Shown piece after piece: positions 18,013 to 26,896 of a stretch of 64,000 nucleotides of DNA. Where the stretch lies: positions 2,294,001 through 2,358,000 of the forward strand of contig NZ_AP023410.1 of assembly GCF_000193495.2 (NCBI RefSeq). Direction: 5' to 3'. Both the position numbers and the translations under genes were made by a program. Positions within the stretch are counted from its first letter, which is position 1. Each line of letters begins with the position of its first letter. This DNA comes from Acetobacter aceti NBRC 14818 (GTDB taxonomy: Bacteria; Pseudomonadota; Alphaproteobacteria; Acetobacterales; Acetobacteraceae). The notes below the pieces were generated by a model. It did no database searches. It was not told the DNA's origin and saw nothing but the letters and a program-made list of their open reading frames with translations.

Positions 18013-18911
18013 CCAGCATTGTACTTGTGGTGGATGATGAACCTGTCAATCTCTCTCTCGCCACCGACATTCTGGAAGCTGGAGGCTTTACGGTTCTTGT
18101 GGCGCAATCGGCTGACGACGGTCTGGCCATTCTGGCCGATGTTCTGGTCGATCTGGTGTTGCTGGATGCTGTGATGCCGGGGAAGGATGGGTTCCAGATG
18201 TGCCGTATCATGAAAGCCGTTCCGGACTATCGTGATATTCCGGTCGTTTTCATGACTGGATTGTCCGGGCAGGATGACATTGTCCAGGCCTTTGAAGCGG
18301 GCAGTGTCGATTATATCGTCAAACCCATCCAGCCTGCCGAACTACTGGCCCGTACACGGACGCATCTGGACAATGCCAGAAAAACAAAAAAACTTTTTCG
18401 GGCCATAAATTTTTCCGGCCGTCATTTTCTGGCCACAGACCGGGAGGGCGTCGTGCAGTGGTTCTCTCCCCAGGTTCCCTCCATCATCGGAAGCATTGCG
18501 TCACATGACACGACGGTGAGACTGCCTGTGGATACATTGCGCTGGCTGCAGGCCTGTATCAATTCGCCATCATCCGTCGATGCCAGCTACAGGCAGCAGG
18601 ACACGGATATGGAGTATGGTGTCGAATTCAGTTTCATGGGGCAGCCGGAACCCGATGAATTTCTGGTACGTCTGGCCGTTGTCAGGGATGGACAGGACGT
18701 TACGTGTCTACAGATCAAACTGGGTCTGACGGTACGGGAGGCCGAGGTTCTGTACTGGGTCGCGAAAGGCAAGACCAATCGTGATATTGCTGAAATCCTG
18801 TCAATCAGTCATCGAACGGTCAATAAACATCTTGAACAGATCTACATAAAAATAGGCGTGGAAAACAGGGCGGCCGCAACCGCCCGTGTTCTCCAGGCTC
18901 TTCACGGATAG
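18009..18911 (+). CDS. response regulator, receiver plus LuxR-type HTH
   Basis: A 300-residue regulator. The receiver domain spans about 1-125 with DD at 9-10, phospho-acceptor D53 in LLDAVMPG and the Lys of VKP near 109. Residues about 140-232 form a middle domain I do not recognise (possibly PAS-like). A LuxR/FixJ HTH follows from about 240 (LTVREAEVLYWVAKGKTNRDIAEIL...HRTVNKHLEQIYIKIG). Its ATG overlaps the stop of the permease-kinase gene (ATGA), so the two are a co-translated two-component pair. It is the obvious candidate to bind the TACGTC-N4-GACGTA sites before urtA and amiF. The gene converges with amiF. Confidence 0.92.
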   Translation: MTSIVLVVDDEPVNLSLATDILEAGGFTVLVAQSADDGLAILADVLVDLVLLDAVMPGKDGFQMCRIMKAVPDYRDIPVVFMTGLSGQDDIVQAFEAGSVDYIVKPIQPAELLARTRTHLDNARKTKKLFRAINFSGRHFLATDREGVVQWFSPQVPSIIGSIASHDTTVRLPVDTLRWLQACINSPSSVDASYRQQDTDMEYGVEFSFMGQPEPDEFLVRLAVVRDGQDVTCLQIKLGLTVREAEVLYWVAKGKTNRDIAEILSISHRTVNKHLEQIYIKIGVENRAAATARVLQALHG

Positions 18912-18914
18912 AAA

Positions 18915-19922
18915 TTATTTGGGCATCGGACCGAGTTTCACGCCGTCCGGATAATATTTCCAGCCATCGCGGATCCGGACCTTGTTATCCCAGGGAAGCT
19001 TGTATTCTCCAGCGGCGAGATCGCGTACCCAGGTCAGATAATTGGCCTTCTCGCCACCCGGTTTACCGACATAGGCACGACATCCAAGATTGAAAATATT
19101 GTTTTCCAGAGCCCAGTTTTCTCGCGCCTTGTCCACAAGGCGAGGGAACAGTTCAGCCGTAACGATTTCCCAGGGATTGCGATGTCCCTGCTGGATCACA
19201 TTGCCGTCGTAATTACAGACTGTACCTTCACCAAAATAATAGAACACATTGTCATATCCAGCCAGATTGACGGATATGGTATACATCAAATTATGCCAGG
19301 CGTTGGTCCTGTTGGTCCAGATCCACTGATCGTTGACCTGGGTGGAATAACCGGAAATGCGGATGTAGACATTTGCACCCTTGTAGGCTGCCTCGCGTGC
19401 CAGTTCAGGGAACATGCCATCATGACAGATGCAGACAGCCAGACGTGATCCCTTGGGACCATCGCAGACCGGCATTCCGAAATTTCCTGGCGACCAGGGC
19501 TCGATCGGCACCCAAGGCTGCAATTTGCGGTAATGCAGTGCGATCTCACCATCAGCGTTGATAATGATAGCTGTATTGTACGGAGGCAGCGACGGATCTT
19601 CATTTCGCTCCATAAGCGAGAAGACGCCCCACACATCGTTGCGCTTGCAGGCTTCCTTGAAACGGGTGATTTCCGGGCTTTCGACCGTCAGCAGCATTTC
19701 GTCGTAAGTCCAGATCGACGTATTCAGGCCCTGTGTCGAATATTCCGGGAACACAATGACGTCCAGGTCCGGGTATCCGGCCTTGGTTGAATCAACTGCG
19801 CGGCAGATCTGATCAACCTGTGTCTGGATATCCTCAGGACCTTTGATGACCGGGACCGGATATTGAATTAGTGCGATCAGAAGAGCCTCTTCCCACGCAC
19901 TTACGCTCCCTGTGCTTCCCAT
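18915..19922 (-). CDS. amiF: formamidase
   Basis: A nitrilase-superfamily amidase of 335 residues that hydrolyses formamide to formate and ammonia in the cytoplasm. The start at 19922 ([10 protein letters not shown]) has a GGAG site. From that start the catalytic Glu, Lys and Cys fall at E60 (FPEYSTQG), K133 (HYRKLQPW) and C166 ([10 protein letters not shown]), the same numbering as the characterised AmiF formamidase of Helicobacter pylori. The [10 protein letters not shown] and [12 protein letters not shown] segments also fit. A regulatory palindrome at 20037 is shared with the urt promoter, which links the enzyme to the importer and sensor. Acetamide-type substrates cannot be excluded. Confidence 0.95.
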   Translation of the reverse strand: MGSTGSVSAWEEALLIALIQYPVPVIKGPEDIQTQVDQICRAVDSTKAGYPDLDVIVFPEYSTQGLNTSIWTYDEMLLTVESPEITRFKEACKRNDVWGVFSLMERNEDPSLPPYNTAIIINADGEIALHYRKLQPWVPIEPWSPGNFGMPVCDGPKGSRLAVCICHDGMFPELAREAAYKGANVYIRISGYSTQVNDQWIWTNRTNAWHNLMYTISVNLAGYDNVFYYFGEGTVCNYDGNVIQQGHRNPWEIVTAELFPRLVDKARENWALENNIFNLGCRAYVGKPGGEKANYLTWVRDLAAGEYKLPWDNKVRIRDGWKYYPDGVKLGPMPK

Positions 19923-20282
19923 GAACCGCTCCTTTGCAAAAACGACAGCCATATTCGGCCAGTCAGACAGCGGACCGCAGATGTGTCATCTCCGATCCAT
20001 GGAGCAACCGTCACGCAACATGGGGATTCAGGCCCATACGTCGTTTGACGTAAGGTTAAAAAACATTTCATCATATGAAAGATGAGAATTGGCGTTTTCT
20101 CATCACTTGACGCCAGCATGGTTCATACCAAAGCCTACGAACACCTCGAGGTATTAAATAGTCTCTGGTGATGACCTCTGTTTTCTCCGGAAGACATTTT
20201 ATCCAGATCAGAAATTTCTTTAGTCTGGAGTAAAAAGACAGGAATATCCGTAACGTTCCCTGTGACTGCCGCCTCCACTCCC
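19923..20282. other. intergenic region between amiF and mntH
   Basis: This 360-base gap holds the amiF promoter region with the palindrome at 20037-20052, and then the 3' flank of mntH. The stretch 20090-20280 shows no gene or clear terminator. Confidence 0.5.
20037..20052. promoter_or_regulatory. 16-bp palindromic operator-like site (amiF)
   Basis: TACGTC-gttt-GACGTA, located 115 bases before the amiF ATG. It matches the site at 14548 over 19 bases (CCATACGTCGwTTGACGTA) with a single difference. A shared regulator for the urt operon, the kinase operon and amiF is the simplest reading. Confidence 0.65.
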
Positions 20283-21596
20283 TCACCCCATCAGCGTATC
20301 GTAAAGCAGTTTGAAGTTCAGCGCGAGAATGATCCCCGACACCAGCCAGGCCAGTCCTGCGACAGGCCGGGAGATGGTGAACGGTCCCATCATGTCGCGT
20401 CGCGTCACGAACCAGACCAGCGGCACCACGGCGAAAGGAAGCTGCATCGACAGGATCACCTGACTCAACAGTAGCAGGCTATCCACGCTTTTGTCGCCGA
20501 ACCACACGGAGGCGATCACGACCGGAACAATGGCGAGGGCGCGTGTCACCAGCCGCCGCGCCCAGTCGGGCAGACGCAGATGCAGAAACCCTTCCATCAC
20601 GATCTGACCAGCCAGCGTGCCAGTGATGGTCGAGTTCATTCCCGCCGCGAGCAGCGCCACGGCGAACAGTGTCGAGGCCAGCGCCGCGCCAAGCACGGGC
20701 GAGAGCAGATGATAGGCCACGCTGATCTCGGCCACGTCACTATGACCCGTTGTATGGAAAGCCGCTGCGGCCACAATTAGGATGGCGGCGTTGATAAACA
20801 GCGCCAGTGACAGAGCGATGGTGCTGTCGAGTGTCGCGAAGCGGATGGCCTCGCGCTTGCCGTCCGGTGTGCGCTCATAGGCGCGGGTCTGCACGATGGA
20901 CGAGTGCAGGTAGAGATTGTGCGGCATGACCGTCGCACCGACGATACCAATGGCGATGTAGAGCATCGCATGGTTGGTCAGAATGCTGGTCGTGGGAATG
21001 AAACCGTGCAGAACGCCGCCCATCGGAGGGTGGGCCATGACCAGTTGCGCGGCGAAGCACCCGGCGATGATACACAGTAGCCCGATGATGAAGGCTTCCA
21101 GATAGCGGAACCCTCGCCCCATCAGCAGCAGCACGATGAACGCATCCAGCGCCGACAGCAGGGAGCCGGTTAGCAGGGAGAACCCGAACAGAAGTTGCAG
21201 GGCGATGGCCGTGCCGATCACTTCCGCCAGATCGCAGGCGATGATGGCCAACTCACAGGCAATCCACAGCAGCAGATTGATCCCGCGAGGAAAACGTTCC
21301 CGGCAGGCCTGCGCCAGATCCAGCCCCGTCGCGATGCCAAGCCGGGCCGACAGAGCCTGAAGCAGGATCGCCATCAGGTTGGAGAGCAGGATGACACTGA
21401 GCAGGGCGTAGCCGAACTGCGCCCCGCCCTGCAGATCCGTCGCCCAGTTGCCGGGGTCCATATAGCCGACCGAGATGAGATAGCCCGGCCCGACAAAAGC
21501 AAGGAACCGTTTCAGCGTGGAAGCTCCGGGACCGGGAACGCGGACAGTAGCAAAAACGTCCGGAAGGCTGCGGCGGGGACTGTCTGCGTTCGGCAC
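20283..21596 (-). CDS. mntH: Nramp-family divalent metal transporter
   Basis: A 437-residue proton-coupled importer of Mn2+ (and Fe2+) in the inner membrane with about eleven helices. The metal-binding DPGNW motif is at residues 47-51 and the second motif MPHNLYLHS is present near the middle (helix 6). Length and motif spacing are those of bacterial MntH. The gene is transcribed leftward and diverges from the aminotransferase gene at 21762. I see no obvious Fur or MntR box by eye. Manganese supply would suit an organism under strong oxidative load. Confidence 0.94.
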   Translation of the reverse strand: MPNADSPRRSLPDVFATVRVPGPGASTLKRFLAFVGPGYLISVGYMDPGNWATDLQGGAQFGYALLSVILLSNLMAILLQALSARLGIATGLDLAQACRERFPRGINLLLWIACELAIIACDLAEVIGTAIALQLLFGFSLLTGSLLSALDAFIVLLLMGRGFRYLEAFIIGLLCIIAGCFAAQLVMAHPPMGGVLHGFIPTTSILTNHAMLYIAIGIVGATVMPHNLYLHSSIVQTRAYERTPDGKREAIRFATLDSTIALSLALFINAAILIVAAAAFHTTGHSDVAEISVAYHLLSPVLGAALASTLFAVALLAAGMNSTITGTLAGQIVMEGFLHLRLPDWARRLVTRALAIVPVVIASVWFGDKSVDSLLLLSQVILSMQLPFAVVPLVWFVTRRDMMGPFTISRPVAGLAWLVSGIILALNFKLLYDTLMG

Positions 21597-21761
21597 GGTC
21601 GGTCTCTGATTTTATTGGTGAGAGCGGGTTCGTCCCTGCAATATGCACAATGCTATACAGGATTGCATCAGGAAAATATTCATCAATTCCTGCCCAGCAT
21701 GGCCGGAACAAAAAGTTTGAGGCAGGATGAACGCCCTCCCGCAACCTTCCGGACCGTGTTG

Positions 21762-22913
21762 ATGACTGTTCCCGAGATTGATCCGTTTCACACCGTGACG
21801 CTCAGCACGCTGGCGCATCGTCTTGCGGCGGACGGTCGAAGCATCATTCACATGGAATTTGGGCAGCCCTCGACCAGTGCGCCGAAAGCAGCGGTAGCCC
21901 GGGCGCATCATGTGCTGGACACCGATCCGATGGGCTACTGGGAGAGCGACCCACTCAAGGAACGGATTGCCCGGCATTATGCCGACAGCTACGGCGTGAC
22001 GGTAAAGCCCGAGCAGATCACGCTGACTGCGGGAGCTTCGGTTGCGCTCGTGCTGGCCCTGACAAGCTGCTTCGTACCGGGCATGCGGGTGGCGCTGGCA
22101 AGGCCGGGTTATGTGGCCTATCGCAACACGCTCCGCGCGCTTCACATGGAAGCCGTCGAGATTCCCTGCGGTGAGTCGGTGCGCTTCCAGTTGACGGCAG
22201 AGGCTGTCGCCGCCCTGTCTCCGGCACCGGATGGACTGATCATTGCCAGCCCCGCCAACCCGACCGGCACCATCCTTTCGGCGGAAGAACTGTCCGCGAT
22301 CGTGGAAGTCTGCCGTGCGCGGGGCATTCGCATCATCTCTGACGAAATCTATCATGGCCTGAGTTTTGGAGAACCAGCGCACAGCGTTCTCGAATATGAC
22401 GACACTGCACTGGTGGTGAACAGCTTCTCCAAATATTTCAGCATGGCGCCGTGGCGGCTCGGCTGGCTTGTCGCCCCTGAAGACCGGATCGACGCCGTGA
22501 AGGCACGGATGGGCAACATGTTTCTTACGCCATCCTCACTAAGCCAGCATGCGGCTCTGGTGGCGTTCGATTGCCATGATGAACTTGACGGTCATCTGGA
22601 AACCTATCGACGTAATCGGGATCTATTGCTTGAAGCCCTGCCCGTCTGGGGGCTGCGGCATATCGCCCCACCCGATGGCGCTTTCTACATCTACGCCGAT
22701 ATTGGTCATCTGACGGATGACAGTCTCGCCTTCTGCACCCGACTGCTGGAGGATACCGGCGTGGCGACGGCCCCCGGTATCGACTTCGATCCGGTGGACG
22801 GGAAGCATTTCATCCGGTTCAGTTTCGCCGTGTCGACGAACCGGATCAGAGAGGCCATTCGCCGGATGACACCGTGGTTTATTGAGCGGACGGCAGAGGC
22901 AAAAACGTCCTGA
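21762..22913 (+). CDS. PLP-dependent class I/II aminotransferase
   Basis: A 383-residue fold-type I aminotransferase. The PLP lysine is K224 in NSFSKYFSMAPWRLGW; ASPANPTGT near 162 and SDEIYHGL near 193 are the usual PLP-contact segments. The sequence is closest in feel to the aspartate/tyrosine/aromatic aminotransferase group, but the substrate cannot be read. A longer frame to the left runs through mntH and is not real. The ATG at 21762 has a weak ribosome site; an ATG at about 21700 is an alternative. A strong hairpin starts within the stop codon (22909) and acts as terminator. Confidence 0.85.
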   Translation: MTVPEIDPFHTVTLSTLAHRLAADGRSIIHMEFGQPSTSAPKAAVARAHHVLDTDPMGYWESDPLKERIARHYADSYGVTVKPEQITLTAGASVALVLALTSCFVPGMRVALARPGYVAYRNTLRALHMEAVEIPCGESVRFQLTAEAVAALSPAPDGLIIASPANPTGTILSAEELSAIVEVCRARGIRIISDEIYHGLSFGEPAHSVLEYDDTALVVNSFSKYFSMAPWRLGWLVAPEDRIDAVKARMGNMFLTPSSLSQHAALVAFDCHDELDGHLETYRRNRDLLLEALPVWGLRHIAPPDGAFYIYADIGHLTDDSLAFCTRLLEDTGVATAPGIDFDPVDGKHFIRFSFAVSTNRIREAIRRMTPWFIERTAEAKTS

Positions 22914-22929
22914 TCTTTTTCAGATCAGG
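22909..22929 (+). terminator. rho-independent terminator of the aminotransferase gene
   Basis: CCTGATC and GATCAGG form a stem around a T-rich loop, and a run rich in T follows (GTGTTTTCTGCTTTT). The stem starts two bases before the stop codon TGA, so terminator and stop overlap. Confidence 0.7.
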
Positions 22930-22980
22930 GTGTTTTCTGCTTTTCTCGTTGCATCAGAAGTGAATGAGAAATGGCTTTCT

Positions 22981-23012
22981 ATTCTTTTTGAAAAAAGAAC
23001 CAAAAACTTTTG
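22981..23012 (+). repeat. interspersed hairpin repeat, copy E (second half only)
   Basis: It contains TTCTTTTTGAAAAAAGAA followed by the closing arm CCAAAAACTTTTG, matching the right half of the full copy at 36404. The left hairpin is absent. Confidence 0.55.
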
Positions 23013-23116
23013 TCACTTCTGCGAAGCCGTTTGGTCTGGCAACGTGTTTTTCCTATAGCAAACCGTCTTTTATTTTCTTCTTTCACAACAAGAAGATTTC
23101 CGTTCTCTCCATCGCA

Positions 23117-24844
23117 TCAGGCTGTCAGCTTCTCCGAGGGAACAGACGTGCTTTCAATAATATAAGGTCCTGCCGAAAGAATTTCGACCGCCAGAAGTCC
23201 TTCCTGTGTCGGGTCAATGTCTTCAAGCGACAATGCGGCCTTTCCGGTAGTCCAACGTGCACCAGAAGATTCAGACGGAAACCAGCCATCCAGAGGATCG
23301 CTCTGGTGATGACGTGTAAGAACATGGCTGCTCTTGCCCTGAGACACCACAATGCGTCCAACCTGCACACCGAGCGAGCGTCGGTCATCGACATACGCTC
23401 CAACGGCATCATGCGGACGGCTTGAGCGGGAAAGAAGACGGACCGATTTCACACCCGCAGGAATGACAAAGAACGCAAACTGACCAGTCTGTCGCTCAAG
23501 AGGAATGAGAGTGCCGTCATCAGTCATCAGACGCAGTTGTGGATCGGTTGTTGTCTCGGAACGAGGCGTGCGATTGACCAATCCATTATGCACGGCGCGC
23601 GTTTCAATCTGATGGAACAGGGGCGCGGTAAAAGACGGACTGACTTCCAGAGGAGCGGCGGCGTTATTTTCCCATGACAGGGCACGCGATATCGGTAGAG
23701 CTGCCACTGTGCCGGACTGCCGGAAAGAGGAACGGTTGCCGGTATCGAGATAACTTTCTGTCAGCACACCATCAGCCGACAGGATCGAATGCTGCTCTGT
23801 CTCCACGTGATAATAATCATAGGACGTGATTGTCCTGTCGTAGAAGATCGAACGACCATTGACGAGAAGACGGACCGGAATGAATCGGCCTTCAAGATAA
23901 AGACAATGTTCTGACGTAATCAGCATGTCTTTCCAGGGCACATTCTGGCTGAACGCCCCTTTCAGAATACGCACCGGATAGCCGGCCTCATCATCCGGGA
24001 GATCGGCGCTTACGGAAACATGCGTGACACCTGTCCAGACAACCTTCCTGATTTCAGGAAGACCGTTGACCATAGCCACAACCTCATCACCAATCAGGAT
24101 ATCCTGAACAGGCACGTCTCCCTGCGGTGTAAGGATCATGGAATCCGCAAGGAAACAGGCGAATGTGTAGGTGCCATCGTTGTTTTGTGTATAGGTGAAG
24201 TCACTCGGCGTTACACCTGCCGCCAGACTGATATTATTGAAAAGCGTCTGAGTCGCTTCCCAGAGCGTGCCCTGCAAACTGTAGGTAACACCATCACTGT
24301 TCAGAACGAGATGGACATTATCTGGCTCGTTTCCTGAGATGATGATTTTATCGTAATTGCTGAAATTCTTTATGACAGCGCTGGAGGTATTGCTACTATT
24401 ATAATAAACGACATTGAGCGTTGAACCGCCGATACTGCCGTCAGAATTGCTTACATCATTGAAGATTACTGTTCCCTTCAGTGTGTTTCCATACTGAAGA
24501 GTCAGATCGGCTTCCTTCAGAACGATGGTAGCATTGGCTGGATCACCTGCTATTTCCTTCGTCGTCAGCGTGATATCGCTCAGGGTCAGTACAGCGCCTT
24601 GTGAAAGAGAAAGGCTATAATTGCCATTGTTGAGTGATTTCCCATCCGATGAAAGGGTTGCAGCTCCGTTCACAGTAATACCGCCTACAGACGCATCCTG
24701 CGACAGAACGACATTCGCCCCTTCATTGAACACCACAGCGTCATAACTCTGGGGGACATTATTCCCATTCCAGCTGCTACCCTGCCAGTTGTCCGAAACG
24801 GTCCAGTCGTTGCTTGCTGCGCCAGTCCAGATTACTGTGGCCAT
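23117..24844 (-). CDS. Hint-domain protein with beta-repeat N-terminus
   Basis: A 575-residue protein with two parts. Residues about 1-225 are rich in Gly, Asn, Ser, Thr and Val with short repeating beta-type segments (VIWTGAASNDWTVSDNWQG at the start), as in secreted or surface beta-helix proteins. From residue about 229 a Hint (Hedgehog/intein-like) domain begins, with the nucleophile-like C230 in FACFLADSMILTPQG, GDEVV near 253 and SEHCLYLEGRF near 311 (H313). No classical signal peptide is visible, so export by type I secretion is possible. Hint-domain proteins of this layout occur in acetic acid bacteria, often in several copies. Whether it cleaves itself and what it does are unknown. 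The codons are more AT-rich than in neighbouring genes. Confidence 0.8.
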   Translation of the reverse strand: MATVIWTGAASNDWTVSDNWQGSSWNGNNVPQSYDAVVFNEGANVVLSQDASVGGITVNGAATLSSDGKSLNNGNYSLSLSQGAVLTLSDITLTTKEIAGDPANATIVLKEADLTLQYGNTLKGTVIFNDVSNSDGSIGGSTLNVVYYNSSNTSSAVIKNFSNYDKIIISGNEPDNVHLVLNSDGVTYSLQGTLWEATQTLFNNISLAAGVTPSDFTYTQNNDGTYTFACFLADSMILTPQGDVPVQDILIGDEVVAMVNGLPEIRKVVWTGVTHVSVSADLPDDEAGYPVRILKGAFSQNVPWKDMLITSEHCLYLEGRFIPVRLLVNGRSIFYDRTITSYDYYHVETEQHSILSADGVLTESYLDTGNRSSFRQSGTVAALPISRALSWENNAAAPLEVSPSFTAPLFHQIETRAVHNGLVNRTPRSETTTDPQLRLMTDDGTLIPLERQTGQFAFFVIPAGVKSVRLLSRSSRPHDAVGAYVDDRRSLGVQVGRIVVSQGKSSHVLTRHHQSDPLDGWFPSESSGARWTTGKAALSLEDIDPTQEGLLAVEILSAGPYIIESTSVPSEKLTA

Positions 24845-25044
24845 TCCATTCCCTTATAGTTTTATGATCGTCCACCAGACGGGGTGACCAGAGGTTTCCC
24901 GGCATGGATTTCGTTGCTGTCACGTCGGGGTGACATGCTCCAGTTGATAATTTTCGTTTTATATTATGGCTTTTAAAAGGTCACGTTAAGAATTTGGTAA
25001 TACGTCGTAATTTTAAAGTGCAAGCACATTGATGTTGAAGGAAT

Positions 25045-25090
25045 TTTCGAATTTGTAATTTAAATTTCGTATTAAATTACAAATTCGAAA
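25045..25090. repeat. perfect long palindrome, 19-bp arms
   Basis: The arms (TTTCGAATTTGTAATTTAA and its exact complement) enclose an eight-base loop. The element is almost pure A+T apart from TTCGAA ends and could form a cruciform or a strong transcript hairpin. There is no T-run typical of a terminator after it on either strand. Confidence 0.8.
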
Positions 25091-25109
25091 CAACAAGTCA
25101 TGAGCGCAG

Positions 25110-25307
25110 TCACTCGGCCGAATAAAGTCGATCCAAGAGCTGTTCATCGCTGACAAGGATATGACACAGCGCCGTCCGTAATGCTTCGGGAACAGGCAGA
25201 TGACAGCAGTCATCCCTCTGGGAGAAACCAGCTTTTCGCTGCATTAAAATCAGATGCTTTTGTGCCAGACTGAATTGTTCATCCGCATAGCAACACGCAA
25301 CATTCAA
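25110..25307 (-). CDS. possible small protein, unrecognised
   Basis: A 65-residue frame from a TTG start with no good ribosome site, ending just before the long palindrome. The sequence (SDEQLLDRLYSAE at the end) shows no family I know. It could be the tail of a decayed gene. Kept only because nothing else occupies this stretch. Confidence 0.2.
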   Translation of the reverse strand: MNVACCYADEQFSLAQKHLILMQRKAGFSQRDDCCHLPVPEALRTALCHILVSDEQLLDRLYSAE

Positions 25308-25566
25308 CTCGTCTTAGCTGTCACCCGGATTAACTGACGGCACACCTCAGAAAGCGTACCTCAAGCCATTATTCTCTGTTCCAGTTCTGAAAAAACTGGC
25401 AGCGAAAAGCAGATTTTTATCGTATCGGGGGGGAGTAAGGGGCCACAAAAGTTCATAGACGATGCTCTACAGACACAAACCAACGAGCAAAGCGAGAGAC
25501 CCAAATCCCTACCCTGACAAGAGCAGTTCTTTCACCACTACAGGCGATGATTGAGACCTGCTCACG

Positions 25567-25595
25567 AAAAAACCCGGAAGCCGATGGCTCCCGGG
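25567..25595 (-). terminator. rho-independent terminator of the MFS gene
   Basis: On the minus strand CCCGGGAGCC pairs with GGCTTCCGGG (one mismatch) around a three-base loop and is followed by TTTTTT. It lies about 27 bases after the MFS stop codon. Confidence 0.85.
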
Positions 25596-25621
25596 TCAAA
25601 CAGGTAAATCATCAATAGCAA

Positions 25622-26851
25622 TCAGGCAGGAACCAAAGATCTCTTGAGTAGGGCAAGCGCCAGAAGGTAGACCACCAGACCTCCGACAGACAGCAGGGCC
25701 GCTCCGATCCCGAGAGAGCCATAGCTGTACTGGGCCGCAAGCAGCGCACTCCCCAGCGAGGCCCCCATGGCGTTGGCGACATTGAACGCCGAATGGTTAA
25801 GTGAAGCAGCGAGTGTCTGGGCGTCTCCGGCAAAGTCCATGAGCCGGGTCTGAAGAGCCGGACCGAGAGCATTCACAAAGGTCGGGATCAGGAAAACATC
25901 GATCATAAGCAATGCCGGGTTATGCAGCACGAACGGAAACATCAGCATCCCGACCGCACTTCCCGAGAGCGCCAGAATAGCGGCCAGCGAGAGGTTGCGG
26001 TCAACCAGCCAAGCTCCGACATTCGCCCCCGCAAGCATGCCCGCACCCCAGACGATCATGAACGTCATGATTTCCCATTCAGGCACATGGGTCACATTCT
26101 GAAGAACGCTGGTGAGATAGGTATAGATAGTGAACATGCCACCAAACCCCACGGCGGCAGTGAGCAGCGTCAGCAGGACCTGTGTATTGAACAGCGCCGT
26201 CACTTCCTTCAGCGGAGAGTTCTTGCGGTTGGGTTTGTCCGCAGGGATGTAACGCCAGACGCCCGCGAAGGTGATCAGACCGCACAGGCCGATGATCAGA
26301 TAGGACACACGCCAGCCGAAATGGTCGGCGGCAAATGTCGAGAAAGGTGCGCCGACCAGTGTGGCGATGGCGATGCCGGACAGGACCCGGCCTACCGCCC
26401 AGCCCCGCCGGGAATGATCGACCATCGACGCCGCAACAAGTGCGGAGATGCCGAACAGCGCACCGTGTGGGAGGCCCGTAATGAATCGTCCGATCTCGAT
26501 CAGCCCTGCGGTCGGCATGACGATGCTGAGCAGATTGCCGCCGCAGAACAGCACATAAAGCAGCAACAGCAGTTCACGCCGGGACAGTCGCGCCCCCATG
26601 ATGGTGATCAGCGGTGCGCCGATCACCACGCCTAGGGCATAGGCCGTAATGGCGTAACCCGCGTCAGCGGTCGAAAGTTTCAGCGAGGCCGCAAACTCGG
26701 GCAACATCCCCATGATGGCGAACTCACCCGTGCCGACCACAAATGTGCCGAAAGTCAGAACAAGGAAAGCAGCGGCGCGACCATGTGGTGGCGGGACCGG
26801 CACGGGGGCAAACTCGGCAGGTGCAGCGGCTGGAGCAGTATCTGTCGTCAT
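25622..26851 (-). CDS. MFS transporter, DHA1/AraJ-like
   Basis: A 409-residue inner-membrane protein with twelve hydrophobic segments. The opening GTFVVGTGEFAIMGMLPEFAASL and the loop GARLSRRELLLLL are typical of the arabinose-efflux/drug-efflux (AraJ, YdhP) group of the major facilitator superfamily. N- and C-terminal halves are complete. The substrate is unknown; it may export sugars or drugs. It lies 45 bases downstream of the GlcG-like gene, on the same strand as the IclR regulator, so the three may form one transcript closed by a good terminator. Confidence 0.87.
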   Translation of the reverse strand: MTTDTAPAAAPAEFAPVPVPPPHGRAAAFLVLTFGTFVVGTGEFAIMGMLPEFAASLKLSTADAGYAITAYALGVVIGAPLITIMGARLSRRELLLLLYVLFCGGNLLSIVMPTAGLIEIGRFITGLPHGALFGISALVAASMVDHSRRGWAVGRVLSGIAIATLVGAPFSTFAADHFGWRVSYLIIGLCGLITFAGVWRYIPADKPNRKNSPLKEVTALFNTQVLLTLLTAAVGFGGMFTIYTYLTSVLQNVTHVPEWEIMTFMIVWGAGMLAGANVGAWLVDRNLSLAAILALSGSAVGMLMFPFVLHNPALLMIDVFLIPTFVNALGPALQTRLMDFAGDAQTLAASLNHSAFNVANAMGASLGSALLAAQYSYGSLGIGAALLSVGGLVVYLLALALLKRSLVPA

Positions 26852-26896
26852 GAAAGATCCGGGTATAAGCCTGTCAGGGAAACAGGACGCTTGTGA

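Larger units (their letters stand above)
24845..25621. other. AT-rich intergenic region
   Basis: A 777-base gap without a convincing gene. It holds the promoter side of the Hint gene, a very AT-rich part (about 24950-25100), the 19-bp-arm palindrome at 25045, a possible 65-codon frame at 25110-25307 (TTG start, weak), a small CCAGTT/AACTGG hairpin at 25381 and the MFS terminator at 25567. The low GC content suggests acquired or decayed DNA. Confidence 0.55.

Noticed and set aside
21195..21761. Upstream extension of the aminotransferase frame
   Set aside because: It overlaps mntH on the other strand and does not look like aminotransferase sequence; the real start is near 21762.
24990..25010. 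ATACGTCGTA as a third urt/amiF-type operator
   Set aside because: It contains only the left half-site; the GACGTA half is absent.
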